A program made the translations under genes and the position numbers. Shown in pieces: positions 1 through 11,548 of a stretch of DNA of 64,000 bases; position 1 is the stretch's first letter, and each line of letters begins with the position of its first letter. This DNA is from Rhytidiadelphus loreus (lineage: Eukaryota; Streptophyta; Bryopsida; Hypnales; Hylocomiaceae): the NCBI GenBank assembly GCA_947034895.1, contig OX344764.1:61237348-61301347 (forward strand), in the 5' to 3' direction. The notes under the pieces are model-generated. The model was not told the DNA's origin, ran no database searches, and saw only the letters and a list, made by a program, of their open reading frames with translations.

Positions 1-250
1 AAAATTGCAGTCCAATGTTCAAAAAAACTTGTTTTTTCAACTTTGAATGCTCATATCTCTCAATCTGTACGGTCAAACTTCATGAAATTTTTACCACATG
101 ATCTTAAACAAGTAAAGTTTAAGATCCTACGGTTCAATTCCAAAAAAAGTATTTTTTTGTTTTTTTGGACTAATGCAGTAGAAATGGCAGTTTTGAATGG
201 TTTTTGACAGAAAAATGGCCTTGGGACTTTAGGGGTTAAATTGTCAAAAT
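1..250. repeat. Dispersed repeat, copy 1
   Basis: This AT-rich segment recurs in direct orientation at about 2760-3000. Both copies share a stretch about TTTGAATGCT, a CATGAAAT block, an ACCACATGATCT block and an ending AAAATGGCCTT followed by a GGGACTTT-like string, with scattered substitutions. It is not coding. I infer an old dispersed repeat family, not assigned to a class. Confidence 0.7.
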
Positions 251-289
251 CGCATTCAGAAATGAATCCTAGAAGTTATTTTTTCAAGA

Positions 290-392
290 AGATGCTGTAA
301 TTGCTCAAAAAACAAGATTGTCCATAACTTTCTCATAAAAAATCCAAATGAAATGAATTAAAGCTTTACAAATAGACAAAAATATAATCTAT
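290..392. repeat. Dispersed repeat, inverted partner of 2670-2760
   Basis: The segment around ACAAGATTGTCCATAACTTT is the reverse complement of 2670-2760 (GTTATAGACAATCTTGTTTT). In the 2.7 kb copy this block directly precedes the repeat described for 1-250; here it follows that repeat in the opposite orientation. One copy has therefore been rearranged. Confidence 0.6.
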
Positions 393-1414
393 GTGGAAAA
401 GAAATTTAGAAAAAAAAATTCAAATTTTTGCAATTTTTTTTTGCTGCCCGGTCTCCCCTATTTTGAGCTATATGGGCATAACTTTTGTTCCCGGGCACCG
501 ATTGGTTAAAGAATTATATTCCCACAAAGGTAATCAGTTTTTCTATCTTCAAAAAAAGTTTCAAAAAATCAGGAGAAAAATTCAGCCTGCAGGTACGTTT
601 GAAATCCATTTGTCCCCCGAAGGGACACTTGGTCCTTTAGGGGTTGAATAACATGGAATCAAAGGTCATTCCTCTAAACTTTACATCAAAACAAGAATAC
701 TATGAAAAGTAATGAGTTCATTGAAAGCTATAATTATTACTTTTCTATGCAATGAAGAAAACCGTTTAACTTCTTGCTTGCTAAGATTATTTGAAGGGTT
801 GCCAAAAGCTATGAAAAATAAAATAAAATTCAAATAACTTAATAATAAAAATGAACCCCCAAACTAACCCTTCCAATTTTAAAAAATTATTTGTCAAAAA
901 TGTATTGAAGACCCGATTGAAGGTAACCTTAGGCTACGGTTCAAGTATACACCATTGGATTGATAATTCAACAATTGGCATTTGTCATTTAATAAATGTC
1001 ATTTTAATATCCATATATTGTCATGTTCAAATATAGTGCCATCTAAGTAGTGTACAAGATCATTTTGTACCTTCTCGTATAATTATATAGGAGGTGCAAT
1101 AATAATTCAAATTGGAAGTGAACAATGTTTCAAGGGATTCAACTTAATATAAAGACCAACTTTCACCACTACTAGATACCACAATGCACCTTATATGTCA
1201 AATACAATGATAAATAAAATTGAGTATATATGGATTTGAAACTTGTTCATTTAAACAACCATATCATAAGCATAAATGGACAAAGTTCAAAAGTAGATAT
1301 AAATGAAAGTTGTAGTATACAATATTTAACACGCTACTATAGTGGAAGTTTGAAGAAAAAATTAGTTGTGATTTGAAAAAAAATTAATTTCAAAGTTAGC
1401 CAATTTTGTGCGCC
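393..1414. other. AT-rich non-coding stretch
   Basis: Only short ORFs without recognisable domains are present, and no RNA gene or tandem repeat is visible. I see nothing that supports a gene. Confidence 0.5.
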
Positions 1415-1417
1415 ATA

Positions 1418-1552
1418 CACTACAGAAAAAACAAGGGTGTAAATGACTTGTCCATAATGACTACATGCACAACAATGATCACAAAATGATTGTTTTGTAG
1501 TCATTGTGGACAAGTCATTTATACCCTTGTTTTTTGCTAGTTTTTTGTAGTG
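1418..1552. mobile_element. CACTA-like MITE, 135 bp
   Basis: The element starts CACTACAGAAAAAAC and ends with GTAGTG; its two halves are long imperfect inverted repeats (AAGGGTGTAAATGACTTGTC against GACAAGTCATTTATACCCTT). It is flanked by a 3-bp direct repeat ATA at 1415-1417 and 1553-1555. A 3-bp target duplication and CACTA termini are hallmarks of the CACTA (CMC) superfamily. No coding capacity, so non-autonomous. Confidence 0.85.
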
Positions 1553-1555
1553 ATA

Positions 1556-2759
1556 ATTTGGAATTATTATATATTTTGTCAATTTTTTATTAAAACTCCA
1601 AATTTTTTTTGTACCTTAGCATGTTGGTATACATCATTTTAGATTGTTATACACAAAATTGTAGGAAGCTAACATTTATAATATTTTAAATATTCACAAT
1701 TTCACAAACATGCAAATACTGTTGGATCTCACAATATTTGAATATTTTTTTGGAATTGAGAGCATAGAACTGCATTAGCCATTGTAGAGAAAGTAAAGCA
1801 ACCTAAGAACTCGAGTAACTTTCTATTCTATCTTAGAGCTATCAACAATTTAATTTTCCTTTCTATCTTGTACATACTTCAACTTAACAAATTTTTAAAG
1901 GATAAAAATCATAGAATTAAAAAAAAAAAAGATTCCTGAAATTTCAAATAACTTCTTCAACATACAAAATATTTAAATGCATAATCTATAGCACATTAAG
2001 AACATTTAGTTAAGAGGATTCAAATCCTTATAAGCTAGTTAGTTAGGCTGTAAATTTGTTTTCTTCACTTTAAATGCTTCGATCTTGTAATCAATATAGT
2101 TAGAGTCTTTTAATCTCTAAAGTCCCATTGTCCCCTCAGGAAACAAACTGAATTTCAAGAAGGTTTCTATAACCTCAATTTTTAGTGAAACTTTTTGAAA
2201 CTTTCTCATAAGATAGAAAAAGTGATTAGCTTTATGGAAATATAATTTTTTTTCTATTGATGGCTAGGAACAAAACATTAGGGGAAATTCAGCTGGTATA
2301 GATGACTGCGAGTTTCCTGAGTTCCCTGAGTTCCCTAACTCTATGAACTTAGCCAACATGCGCAGTGTCATGTGTCTGAAGTTTGGCCACATCAGATTTT
2401 AATATTTAATTTTTAAAATAATTTTTTTAATATTAAAATTAATTTAAAAAAATTAAATTTTTGAATTTTTAAAATTATTATTATTTTTAAAATTCTGATT
2501 GTGTACGTCTGGTTCATAGCCAAAGGAGCAAGCCTGAAATGGCCTTCTTCTAGCCCGAAATCTCTTCTAATGGTTATACCACAAAAAGCCTAGAACTAAA
2601 CTTGACAGGTGACACAAAAAAATTGCAAAGATTCAGAATAAATTAAATTTCTTTTCTTCCTCAAAGATTGTGTTTTTGTCTACATTTGATTATCTAAAGC
2701 TTTGATTCATTCCATTTGGACTAGTTAAGAGAAAGTTATAGACAATCTTGTTTTTCAGG
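1556..2759. other. AT-rich non-coding stretch with A/T palindromes
   Basis: No gene is supported. At 2395-2505 the sequence is almost pure A/T with overlapping palindromes of the TTTAATATTAAA type. At about 2308-2336 there is a short tandem GAGTTCCCT. The block 2670-2760 pairs with 290-392. Confidence 0.5.
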
Positions 2760-3000
2760 CAATTTAAGCATGATATTAAAAAATCCTTTTTGTCCAACTT
2801 TGAATGCTAATATCTTCCAATCCATATGGACAAATTTCATGAAATGTTTACCACATGATCTCAGACAAGTGAAGTAAAAGATCCTATGATCAAATTCTAA
2901 ACAAAATGTTATTTTCAGCTTTCATGGGTGGATTTATCAAAAATGGCAGTTTTGAGTGGTTTTTGATAGAAAAATGGCCTTAGGACTTTCGGGGTTAAAT
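2760..3000. repeat. Dispersed repeat, copy 2
   Basis: This is the second, diverged copy of the repeat at 1-250, in the same orientation. It ends in an AAAATGGCCTTAGGACTTT string equivalent to that near 210-235. Confidence 0.7.
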
Positions 3001-3644
3001 TTCTTCTAAACATTCTAATAGGCAATTTCATTAAAATGGCCCCATTCTACTACAGACTTTGGCAACTTTTAAAGATCAGACTGGGCAATTTGAATTTTGA
3101 AATGTACAAAAGTCTTCAATGTTTAAGATCTATATCTTTCCTAGATGTCTTGAATCTACACCTGTCCTAGCTATCACTTTTCAATTCAGACCATGTGGGC
3201 TGAAATCTATACTAGTCTTAAATTTTTGAAATCTATATAAATTGAAGATGTTTGAAATCTATACCAATCCTACATCCCTTTTACAGTTCAGATCGGACGG
3301 TTTGTAAATGGCACATGGAATACCGCCATTTTAACAAAAATTTCCATTCTCATACTATTCTTGTGCAAGGTTGTAATTATGACTTGATATTTAAAAGAAA
3401 TAATGCTAAAAAACAATCCTTATTTGCATAGAAAATGGCAATTTTAAGTGTTTTTTCCGTTTTTCACCTAGAAAAGATCTTTGGACCGTAAGAGTTCAAA
3501 ATTATATTTGGCCAATTGTTTTAAAAGTCAGATTATAGTTATTATGTACAGACAGTAGTTGCAATAGTTTATTTTTAAGTTCATGATGGACATGATGGAA
3601 TACACCTCAGACTCTAGAGTTCACATCAACTTTAGTAATTGTGC
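3001..3644. repeat. AT-rich stretch with a dispersed repeat shared with 42.7-42.96 kb
   Basis: Segments with the phrase TGAAATCTATA (about 3110-3300) match 42720-42960 in inverted orientation (TATAGATTTCA repeated, with a shared CTAGGACAGG block). The strings TTAAAATGGC and GCCATTTTAAC near 3040 and 3330 belong to a short terminal motif also seen at 25.85, 26.06, 31.56 and 36.58 kb. No gene seen. Confidence 0.5.
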
Positions 3645-3837
3645 CCCTTGTAATCACGGCACCTGTATTCAAATGTTACCTCCATTTCCGCGGTGTCTGA
3701 AAACTTTGAAATAATTTACTCACGGCATTAAACCTGTCCAATACAACACAGCCAGGCAGCTCGGAAACGTGCCTGGTCTAGATACCTACACGAAATATCT
3801 GGAGCATCTTAAGGATTAAATTATATCGTTGTTTTTG
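3645..3837. repeat. Outer, diverged part of inverted duplication, left arm
   Basis: This segment matches the reverse complement of about 30655-30832 with many substitutions and small gaps; both contain ACACGAAATATCTGGAGCAT, CCTTGTAATCA and GCGGTGTCTGAAA. It shows that the germin duplication once extended further out than the near-identical core. Between it and the core the left arm has about 255 bp (3838-4092) and the right arm about 1.4 kb (29234-30654) of unrelated sequence. Confidence 0.75.
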
Positions 3838-4718
3838 TCAAGTGGTTGCGAAAAGAATTCTGCGTCTCGTTCTCCGACACTCCGTTGTGAATGAGAGCCA
3901 TTCGTCATATGACAAGGTTGACTTTCAAGGAACAAGGAGTACGGCGAAGGGTACTGTGCATTCTTTGCCAGCAGCTTCATCGATCGGTGTTTGTTGGACG
4001 TTGGATTGGAGCCTACTGTACTGTCAGTCGTGAACAAGCCAGGGACGGAATTTAACGTTCATCAGAGATTAACTTTTCTAATCCTCCAGGCTCTTATTAA
4101 CATTCATTCGGAGCAATTAGAGTCTATTCAGTTGACCCTCCTGAATAACCGCTGACGCACTTGGCTTGACAATTCAAGGAATTGCAGACAAGGAATTGCA
4201 GCTCAGTGTGAACAACTAACTAAGAAGAACTCGTCAAACCAATGCCTCAGGCATGGCTCACATGCATGTGAGAGTTACTGTATTGCAGACTGAGCAACAC
4301 CTTCGACTGAATTGGCATCGACTTTGCTCTCGAAATACTTACACACCTCGTTTGCACTGCTCTCAAAAGCTGCTCCGCCTGCCTATTAAGTGCTCCAGCA
4401 TGCCAGCCTTAGAAGCTTCAAAATTAATATTAAATGGTGGCCACTGACACGAAATGAATGAAGCACGACCAAATGGAGCACATCACTCTAGATGCTTACA
4501 TTTTAAAACGCAACACATGCAGTTGGATATCGGAAAACTTTCAAGACATCATAACTTGAAGCACACGTCAAGGAACTTGCAGCTCTCCGACGTACGGATC
4601 TTGTATTCATATTTTTTGTAAAGCAAACACAGGTTGTAGTAGTAAAGACCTCTTTCATATTCAACTAGATTTAGCTAGCGGAAGAAAACGGTCCGGTAGC
4701 TAGCAAAGCTACACGACT

Positions 4719-4724
4719 TTTATT
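4719..4724 (-). promoter_or_regulatory. Polyadenylation signal of the left germin-like gene
   Basis: AATAAA on the minus strand, about 112 bases past the stop codon of the germin-like gene; identical in the right arm (28588-28593). Confidence 0.55.
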
Positions 4725-4836
4725 TGGCCATGGGAGGCACTGCTCCAGCCGCTACCTACACGTAGAATATCGCCCTCAGCAAAATCATTGTGCAGTTAGC
4801 TTCATGTTGCCCTGAATGAATGAATGAAAGAATGAA

Positions 4837-6163
4837 TCAATACTTGATGCCGCACTTCTTGGCGCACACTTTGTCCAACGAGGGGTTGGGGTTGGCCTTG
4901 ACCATGGCCAGAATTTTCTTGATATCCGAGTCCTTGAGGCCCGTGGTGGCCCGAATGGTCTCGATGGGCAAGTTGAAGAAGGCCACGGCCGTGGTTTGGG
5001 TTCCAGGGTCTCGGTGGGGGAAGCTGGCAATGAACTGCGCCTCCTTGCAGCCCAAGTTCTGGGCGAAGTGCATCAAACCTGCACACCAGCATGCATCCGA
5101 TAAATTCAACTTAATTACGATTCTAGCTAGAAGTACGTTGAAGGCATCACCGGGGACATTGAAGAGCTATATTCACAAGTGAAGGCGCGGACCCCTCTTC
5201 GAAACACATTCTGAGGGTGGAAGAGCTGGTTCAACCGTTGGAACGTTCCCCAATCTTGTTTCAACAAGTGACTGCGCAGCTGCGCTAGCTAGTGGTAATA
5301 AAAGGACAAATCCCAGAACACGCGACAGGGTATATATATATATATGGAAGAAGATGAAGTGCCAAGCTCCTAATCAGCTGAAGTACACAGTACAGATCGA
5401 GTATGGATTTATCCAACCCATGACCAATGTGATTGACTCCAGTTACTGGAACCCCTTTTCGTCATGCTGTGGGAGAAGGTCAATTACCTTGAGGAATGAT
5501 GACAGTTTCGCCTTTCGTGACGTTTCCTCCGATGAAGTGTCGTCCGCCATTTTCTTCCGCAAACCCGAACAACAGTTCGCCTGCTCCACGGATCAAAACA
5601 TCAATGTTCAAATCCAGATCAGAAAACATGTCATTTCTAGACCATACACAAATCACGCCGATCTGCACAACACTCTCCACATCCTGCCTGGTGCACGTCC
5701 ACAGCTGAAGCTTCCAGCTGCAAATGAGCTAGAATATGCAATTACACCGCAACAGCTCACAAATCTCGGAACGTCAGCGGAACTGAGGAGTTCGTCGAGT
5801 GCCAGAGGAGTCCCTACCTTCAGTCACATGCGAAATTTGAGTGCCTCGTGGGTGACTGTGAGGCTGATTGATAGCACAAGGCCCAACCGTGACCAAATTC
5901 TGCGAAGCTCCATCACCGGGGAGAGTGGCAAGAGCAGCGTTGAAGTCCACGAACATGGGTCGGAGGTTCCCAAACGGCGTCTTGTCACTCGTCTTCTTGA
6001 ACTTGAACACGAAGTCATCGTCGCCGAATTCCTGCCGTTGCTGCAGCTCCGTCATGAAATCCAGGTCGCTCCTATCATCAGCAGCCATGGCCCCCGAGAC
6101 GGAGCAAGCAACGATCATGGCAGCAGCTAGGAACAACAACGACGCTCTCATGGTAGCAGCCAT
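4837..6163 (-). CDS. Germin-like protein (cupin), left copy, three exons
   Basis: Exons on the minus strand are 6163-5818, 5580-5488 and 5078-4837; all introns are GT/AG and the phases fit, giving 226 residues. The predicted protein is the same as that of the right copy. Residues 1 to about 27 form a signal peptide (hydrophobic LLFLAAAMIVA, then AMA), so it is probably secreted to the cell wall or apoplast. Cupin motif 1 reads HSHPRGTQ, with Gln where germins usually have the metal-binding Glu. Motif 2 (G-x5-P-x-G-x2-H-x3-N) is complete across exons 2 and 3. The paired N-terminal cysteines typical of many germins are missing. Members of this family can be Mn-superoxide dismutases or oxalate oxidases, but activity cannot be read from the sequence, and the Gln makes it uncertain. 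Length is normal for the family (about 210-230). Confidence 0.9.
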
Positions 6164-6385
6164 TGGGACTACTCAATCAAACCAGATGGACTCACAGCAA
6201 TTGGGAACCTCACAGCAATTGGATAGTTCTCAGACACGATACAGCTCTCGAGCTCAGTAGTACGTTCACTCTGTCGAATCAATAACTCCTCTCCCGCAGT
6301 TGATAAGTGAATTCTCGAAACTCCCAGGTGCAGGAATATACACTCCTAAGCCTTGGATAGGATTCTCGATCATGCGAGCTGCCGC

Positions 6386-6392
6386 TTATATA
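6386..6392 (-). promoter_or_regulatory. TATA box of the left germin-like gene
   Basis: TATATAA on the minus strand, about 223 bases upstream of the ATG, in a GC-rich setting; identical at 26920-26926 in the other arm. Placement implies a leader of roughly 190 bases. Confidence 0.6.
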
Positions 6393-7104
6393 CATCCGGC
6401 GCTGTAGAAAATTCTTCGCACGTTGTTGAACTCCGACTAGACTTTCGGTTGGATTGGTTCACAGTCAATTTCAACGCGCAGTGGCCAAGGCACTGACCTT
6501 CCTCGTCACTAAGCGGCACAATCATTACTTTCCTTCTCGACTATTTCGAAAACATCTTGTCGGTCTCAGGTTAGAGTAGGTAAAGCACCATGGACGATGA
6601 ATGTTATGACAATTGCACTTCATCCAATTGGTATTCATCGAGAAAACTTCATATCTGAATGAAAAGAAGATAGAACGTCGTACTTGAATAGCGGAAGTTT
6701 CAATTATTTATTGAAACCTTCTAGATGTAACTATATTTCGGTCGAGCACTTCGGGGTTAAGTTTCCCAACGGGTGTAACTTTGGCAGTTCGATCTCACCC
6801 AAGTCTGTGAAATTTCATTTGACTTTCTGTCTTTCAAGTTTCAACTGTTGCCGTGGGCTTGGTATCGTTTCTCTGCCTGATAGGAGTGGGAGAGTTCGAG
6901 TTTGTGAGCTACTTACAAGTGGCGTCTGCTTTAAATTGGAGGCTTTTTTTTCCTTGTGCATGCGGCCAGTAGTGTACCTTTTGGGAGAGCTTGTTTGCGC
7001 TTTCTGAGGATTCCATGAACAGAACCTGGTGACTTGTCGTTTTGCAGGCTCAACGAAAACCGAACTTCAGTGAGTTTGCACGTGTATTACTTCGCAGGTG
7101 TATT

Positions 7105-7762
7105 CTATTAAGCTTTCTGGGGTTTAGTTTTCAGGGCGGAATGGTTGGTTCCGTCACCGCCGTCACGGGGATATGACTCTGACTAATTAACATGCAGAGG
7201 GAGGGAAATATTTAATGGTTTATTTTCTCTTTGTACGCGGCTGTGCGCCCAGCTGCATCTAAAAGTTAGAGCATGTGGGTATGGATCATTTTGGTTTCAG
7301 ACTTGGTTACACACAAAAACTGAAAGTAATATAACTTGCATGGATTCAGATATGCTTTCCATCTTGGATACCAGTAGTTCACGGGTGGGGTTCACTTGTG
7401 GTTTTCTTCATTTGCGGGTTTTCTTCATTTGCATTGCAGCTCGTCTTCGTTGTTGAAAGCTGTTGAAAATATTGAATTGAAACTTGCCCTGCACTGTTGC
7501 TTAAATTCTTCAATCTGCAAATCATGAAGACTTAGTGTCATTGTAGACGGAAGAGCCTTTGTAATCAAGCATGATAAGAATGTTCCAAAGCATTCAATGT
7601 CGAAGACTAGGGAATAGGATTTAGAAAAAAAAGATTGCGTTGAAGTTTAGTACTCCGTAACTCGGTTACTTTGAAAGTTGATAGAAAGTGAATCCGTCAT
7701 GACCATGATGGAGTCATAATTTCAAGGTTAGCATGGATTGATGTCAAGGTCTCAAGACACTA
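7105..7762. repeat. Inner, diverged part of inverted duplication, left arm
   Basis: Three blocks match the right arm in inverted orientation but with many changes: 7105-7184 to about 26105-26207, 7170-7345 to about 25431-25601, and 7345-7762 to about 23905-24257 (shared phrases GAAAGCTGTTGAAAATATTG and TTGTAATCAAGCATG). The left arm lacks two insertions present on the right, so it serves as the empty-site reference. Homology stops at CACTACTAGAACAGG (7758), which itself resembles a CACTA-type terminus, although I could not find the other end. Confidence 0.8.
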
Positions 7763-9056
7763 CTAGAACAGGAGGGGGTATGGAACGTTTTTTAGTCACG
7801 TTTAGTGTGCATATGGGAAAATGAGCAACATCTAGTAGTAAATGGGGCAATTTTGGAGGATTGAAATTCAAAGTAATGTTAGAGCAACGTCTGATGTGAC
7901 AACGCTCAATCCTTACGTTCCCAAAATTATTCAAATGCAGATTCATTTGTTGAGGTCTGTTAATAGTATGCAAGGATGATCTACAAGGAATTATTGTGTA
8001 AGCTAATTTTGAAATGTGGTTTAGGGATCACTTGATGGGTGTTTGCAAGAAACACCAGTCCTTGATTATGTCACACAAAGTGTAATGTACCTATCTTCTA
8101 ATACAACTTTTTAATCATGAACTTGTTAAACATGAATTTTTTATTGGATATCGTTGTCTTGCTTGTATTCATATTTTTTATTTCATAAATAAATAAAATA
8201 TATATTTAAAAGTCAATTTTGTTAATTTGTCACATTTTTGGGTTTAGGGATTTTGACTTTTGAGTACTATCGAGTACCAAAAATTAATGATTGAGATTTG
8301 AAATTTTTGTAGACTATTTCCACAGTAGTCAATCATTTTCTTTTTGAGGGGAATCAAAATTACATTGTTTAATGGCCTCTAAATTTGTGCAAATAGGGCT
8401 TCCTAGCTCAGTCACTTTTGAACATTGAAGATGGTTTCAACCAGCCTCATTCTTTTGGTGAAATTTGATCACCATTAAGACCTCATAAATGGCCAATTTT
8501 TAGAGGGTTTTTTCTACTATATTAGATTTGTTTTTAATTAAAACCTTGATATACCCCTTTTCTGTAAAAAAAATTTAGACATAGTCTCAGACGTAATACT
8601 ATGGGTACAACTAAGTACTACATAGTTTTCAGAAAGGACATTTGTCAATAGTACAATAAACTTATAGTACAATCAATGACCCAAAATTGAACACAAAACT
8701 TTTATTTCTAGTTTTCATAGTACTCAATGTCATGACCCTAGGTTTTGCTAAAGTGGAACAAAATCAACTAGCCATTTTTGCAATTGCCCCAGGGTATAAG
8801 TACGCTAGACCCATGCAATTTAGGCAAAACCCTGTTGTACTATTTTGAACATAAAGTACTAAATAGTACTTTATGTACTTCTGTGCAATTGATCTCCGCC
8901 ATTGATTTTGGATCAAGGGAGTAATTAGCTGTGAGATATTGGGCGGTGTATTTCATAGAATCTGCCAGGGCTGTGGCAGACCATAAAGCACCGCCGAGCT
9001 TCCAAATTTTAAAGATTCAGTTGTAACTGTAATTACAAGTCAGACTGCTTGAGTGT
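7763..9056. other. AT-rich non-coding stretch
   Basis: No ORF with recognisable content. The GTAC tetranucleotide with flanking A/T is frequent at 8590-8890, as it is in several other non-coding parts of this window. Nothing else seen. Confidence 0.45.
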
Positions 9057-9160
9057 CGGATTAAACTTTGAATGGCTTGGAGCATCCAAGGCTACCTAAG
9101 TGGCGGATTAAACTTTGAATTGGCTTAGAGCATCCGAGGCTGCCTCATTGGCGGATTGCA
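9057..9160. repeat. 47-bp tandem repeat, about 2.2 copies
   Basis: Two units beginning CGGATTAAACTTTGAAT (9057 and 9104), plus the first bases of a third (CGGATTG at 9152). The units differ at a handful of positions. Confidence 0.8.
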
Positions 9161-11256
9161 ATTGAACAAGCCACGTGGCCTTCCCGTGTGATGGAATTCA
9201 GTTATTCGTTAATATAACGATTCATTCTGGACTTAGTTACAAATTTATCACAACCTTTTGAAATTTGTGGATGAAGTTTTGATGAAATGCTATTTAAAAC
9301 AGGTGATTGGTTTTTTAAATATAACCACCGATTACAAAAAGGATCTAAATGATTTTATTGTAATTGAATATAGCCTACATTATTAATTTAACCTATTCAT
9401 TATTATTTTTCCAAATTTGGAATTTTAAAATTTTACAAGAAAATGGTACTATATAGACATTTTTGGGGTAAAAATAACAATTCAAAATTTATCTTTCCTA
9501 TTTGTATAATCTGCACATCTAAATCCAATATATAGAACAATGACTTTTGAATATCCCATAAAGATTGGAAGTTAATATTATACAATATAAGAGGACTTTT
9601 GTACAATGCATAAATTAGGTCAAGATCGGTTAAATTAGGTACCACGTTTGACTACCAATCACAATTGTGGTAATCCATTTAAAGCAATTTAAGTCATCTT
9701 ATGAATATGTTGGGATCAATCTCAAACAAATCCAATATTTTGTGACGTAGGTAATAAAATTAGCAAGAAAACAATAATATGAACTAATATAAGAACTGTT
9801 GTGTGGCCAAAATAGATAACATTGAGCCTAGAAGGGGAAGGGAATTACTGCAAATCATAGTGATAGATAACTCCGTTTAGGCTTGATGTTTTTTACATCA
9901 TAGAGATTTTTAAACTATAAATTCCCGATGTTGACGTGATGTATTGCCACTTTTTATGTACATTCAATGTACATTTTATGTACATTTTATAACTTGTATT
10001 TGAGTCAAAATGGAGAGCTTAAGAGCCAGGTTTTCAATATCCCATAAGGATTGGGATTTTGTGTAAGGGATAATATATGAGGACTTTTGTGAGATGAATG
10101 GACAATTGAAAAATTGAGAGAATTGACTACCATATAAGACATGGTGGTAGACATTTCACTCCAATCTTTGATTTTGGTACATTTTGAGAATGGGATCTAA
10201 ATTATTGCCACATTTTTATGTACTGCATACATTAATTTTGTTGATGTGGTGCACTAAAGTATTTTATATACACTTTAATATAAATTAATCCACTTCATTG
10301 ATTAATTTTGGTGTTTTGGTGCATTGCCATATTTTATATGCATACATAATCTAGGTCAGGGCCTAACCCTACAAATATGTGGGGTCAATCTTGTTCCCCA
10401 AGTTGTTTTCCATAGGTAATGAAATTAACAAGCAAACAAATTTGCTCCCCATTTTTTTAGTCGATCCCAAGCATTTTAAAAATGTGTTCGGGCCGTATGA
10501 ATTTTGTTTGGCTCCCCATTTTTTTTATTTGAGCTTCAAGGTTTTTAAAATCATGTGTTCCCCTATGAATTTTGTGGAAGGCTCTCCCCATTTTTCTTTA
10601 TTTTATTTTTATTTTTAAATGTGTTCCTCTATGAATTTAGTGTGGCTCCCAATTTTTGTATTTCTTACCCATTTTTTTGAATTGAGCACTTTCCATTCTT
10701 TTTACTTCTTTCCCATTTTTTATAAATTGACCAAGTGCTCCCCATTTTTTCAATTTAGCACTTCCCTTATTTTTTTAATTGAGGCTCACTCATCATTTCT
10801 TTTATTTCCTCCCCATTTTTTTTAATTGAGCCCTTCCCATGTTTTTTAGGTGATTAGCTTCTAATGATATTTTCTAATATGGTATTTTGTGAACAATACA
10901 TGGATTAATGTTTCAATTCCAATTGGACCAATGCTACAATATTTGTGATCACCAAGATATGACTCTTGAATTAAATTAAATTAAAATCCCTAAAAAATTG
11001 CCACTGTAGACTCATATTTTGGTTTAAATATATGTATAATTTTAAAGTATTAAAATTGATTTGGTGTTTTAGGGCGGGTTATTTTTAAAGTGTTGATTTG
11101 ATGTTCAAAATCGTTGATTTAAATGTTCAATGACCGTAAGTAAGGGTTTCTAATGGGTCCAATCCACCATGGCCACACATATGAGGATCAATTATATTGA
11201 ATCTATAGGGGTCAATTATATTTAATCTATAAGGGGGCTTAGGATGACTAGTGGAC
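9161..11256. other. AT-rich non-coding stretch with degenerate direct repeats
   Basis: Phrases recur in order: a GGACTTTTGT block at about 9590 and 10080, a TAGGTAATAAAATTA-like block at 9750 and 10410, and AATATCCCATAA at 9550 and 10035. This suggests an old direct duplication of roughly 0.5-0.65 kb. At 10440-10850 a degenerate T-rich repeat (GCTCCCCATTTTTTT-like) recurs about ten times. Short ORFs here are artefacts of this low complexity. No gene seen. Confidence 0.5.
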
Positions 11257-11352
11257 ACCGGTCACCTCCATTGTGACACGCAAGTGACTACCTGTGACCA
11301 CCGGTCACCTCCGTCGTGACACACAAGTGACCACCTGTGACCACCGGTCACC
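11257..11352. repeat. 43-bp tandem repeat dense in GTGAC/GTCAC
   Basis: Units start ACCGGTCACC at 11257, 11300 and 11343 (the last partial). Each 43-bp unit carries four GTGAC or GTCAC pentamers in alternating orientation. The array lies about 200-290 bases upstream of the first ATG of the next gene, so it could be a promoter element cluster; that role is inference. Confidence 0.85.
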
Positions 11353-11548
11353 GTTGTCTCTCTTGTGGGCAGTGAGCTTTGCTGCGCGTGTTTTTTGAAT
11401 TGCAACGTTATTGCGAGAAGCGGGCGCGTCGCTGGAAGCAATGGAGACAGGGTTTACGTGTTCCCATTGAATGTGGACGGTGAGTAGTGTGTGTTGAACG
11501 TGAGTATATTCAAGCGAGTGGGAGGAAGTGCCAGCAGTGAGCTCCACA

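Larger units (their letters stand above)
4093..7104. repeat. Left arm of a near-identical 3.0-kb inverted repeat
   Basis: This arm is the reverse complement of 26208-29233. Matching positions sum to 33312 without any shift from about 4187 to 7104, so there is no indel over most of it. The differences I saw are one substitution at 4390 (G here, equivalent to A in the other arm) and one 14-bp unit (ACAAGGAATTGCAG) present twice here and three times in the right arm. The arm contains a full germin-like gene with promoter and polyadenylation signal. Its inner boundary at 7104 is sharp: beyond it the arms differ markedly. Confidence 0.95.

Noticed and set aside
5354..6130. 258-codon plus-strand ORF (and its mirror 27182-27958) as a gene
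   Set aside because: It is antisense to exons and introns of the germin-like gene, has no domain, and its identity in both arms only follows from the DNA identity.
6684..7007. 107-codon ORF present in both arms (also 26305-26628)
   Set aside because: It opens with a non-ATG codon, has no recognised domain, and lies upstream of the germin promoter. Conservation between arms is due to the inverted repeat itself.
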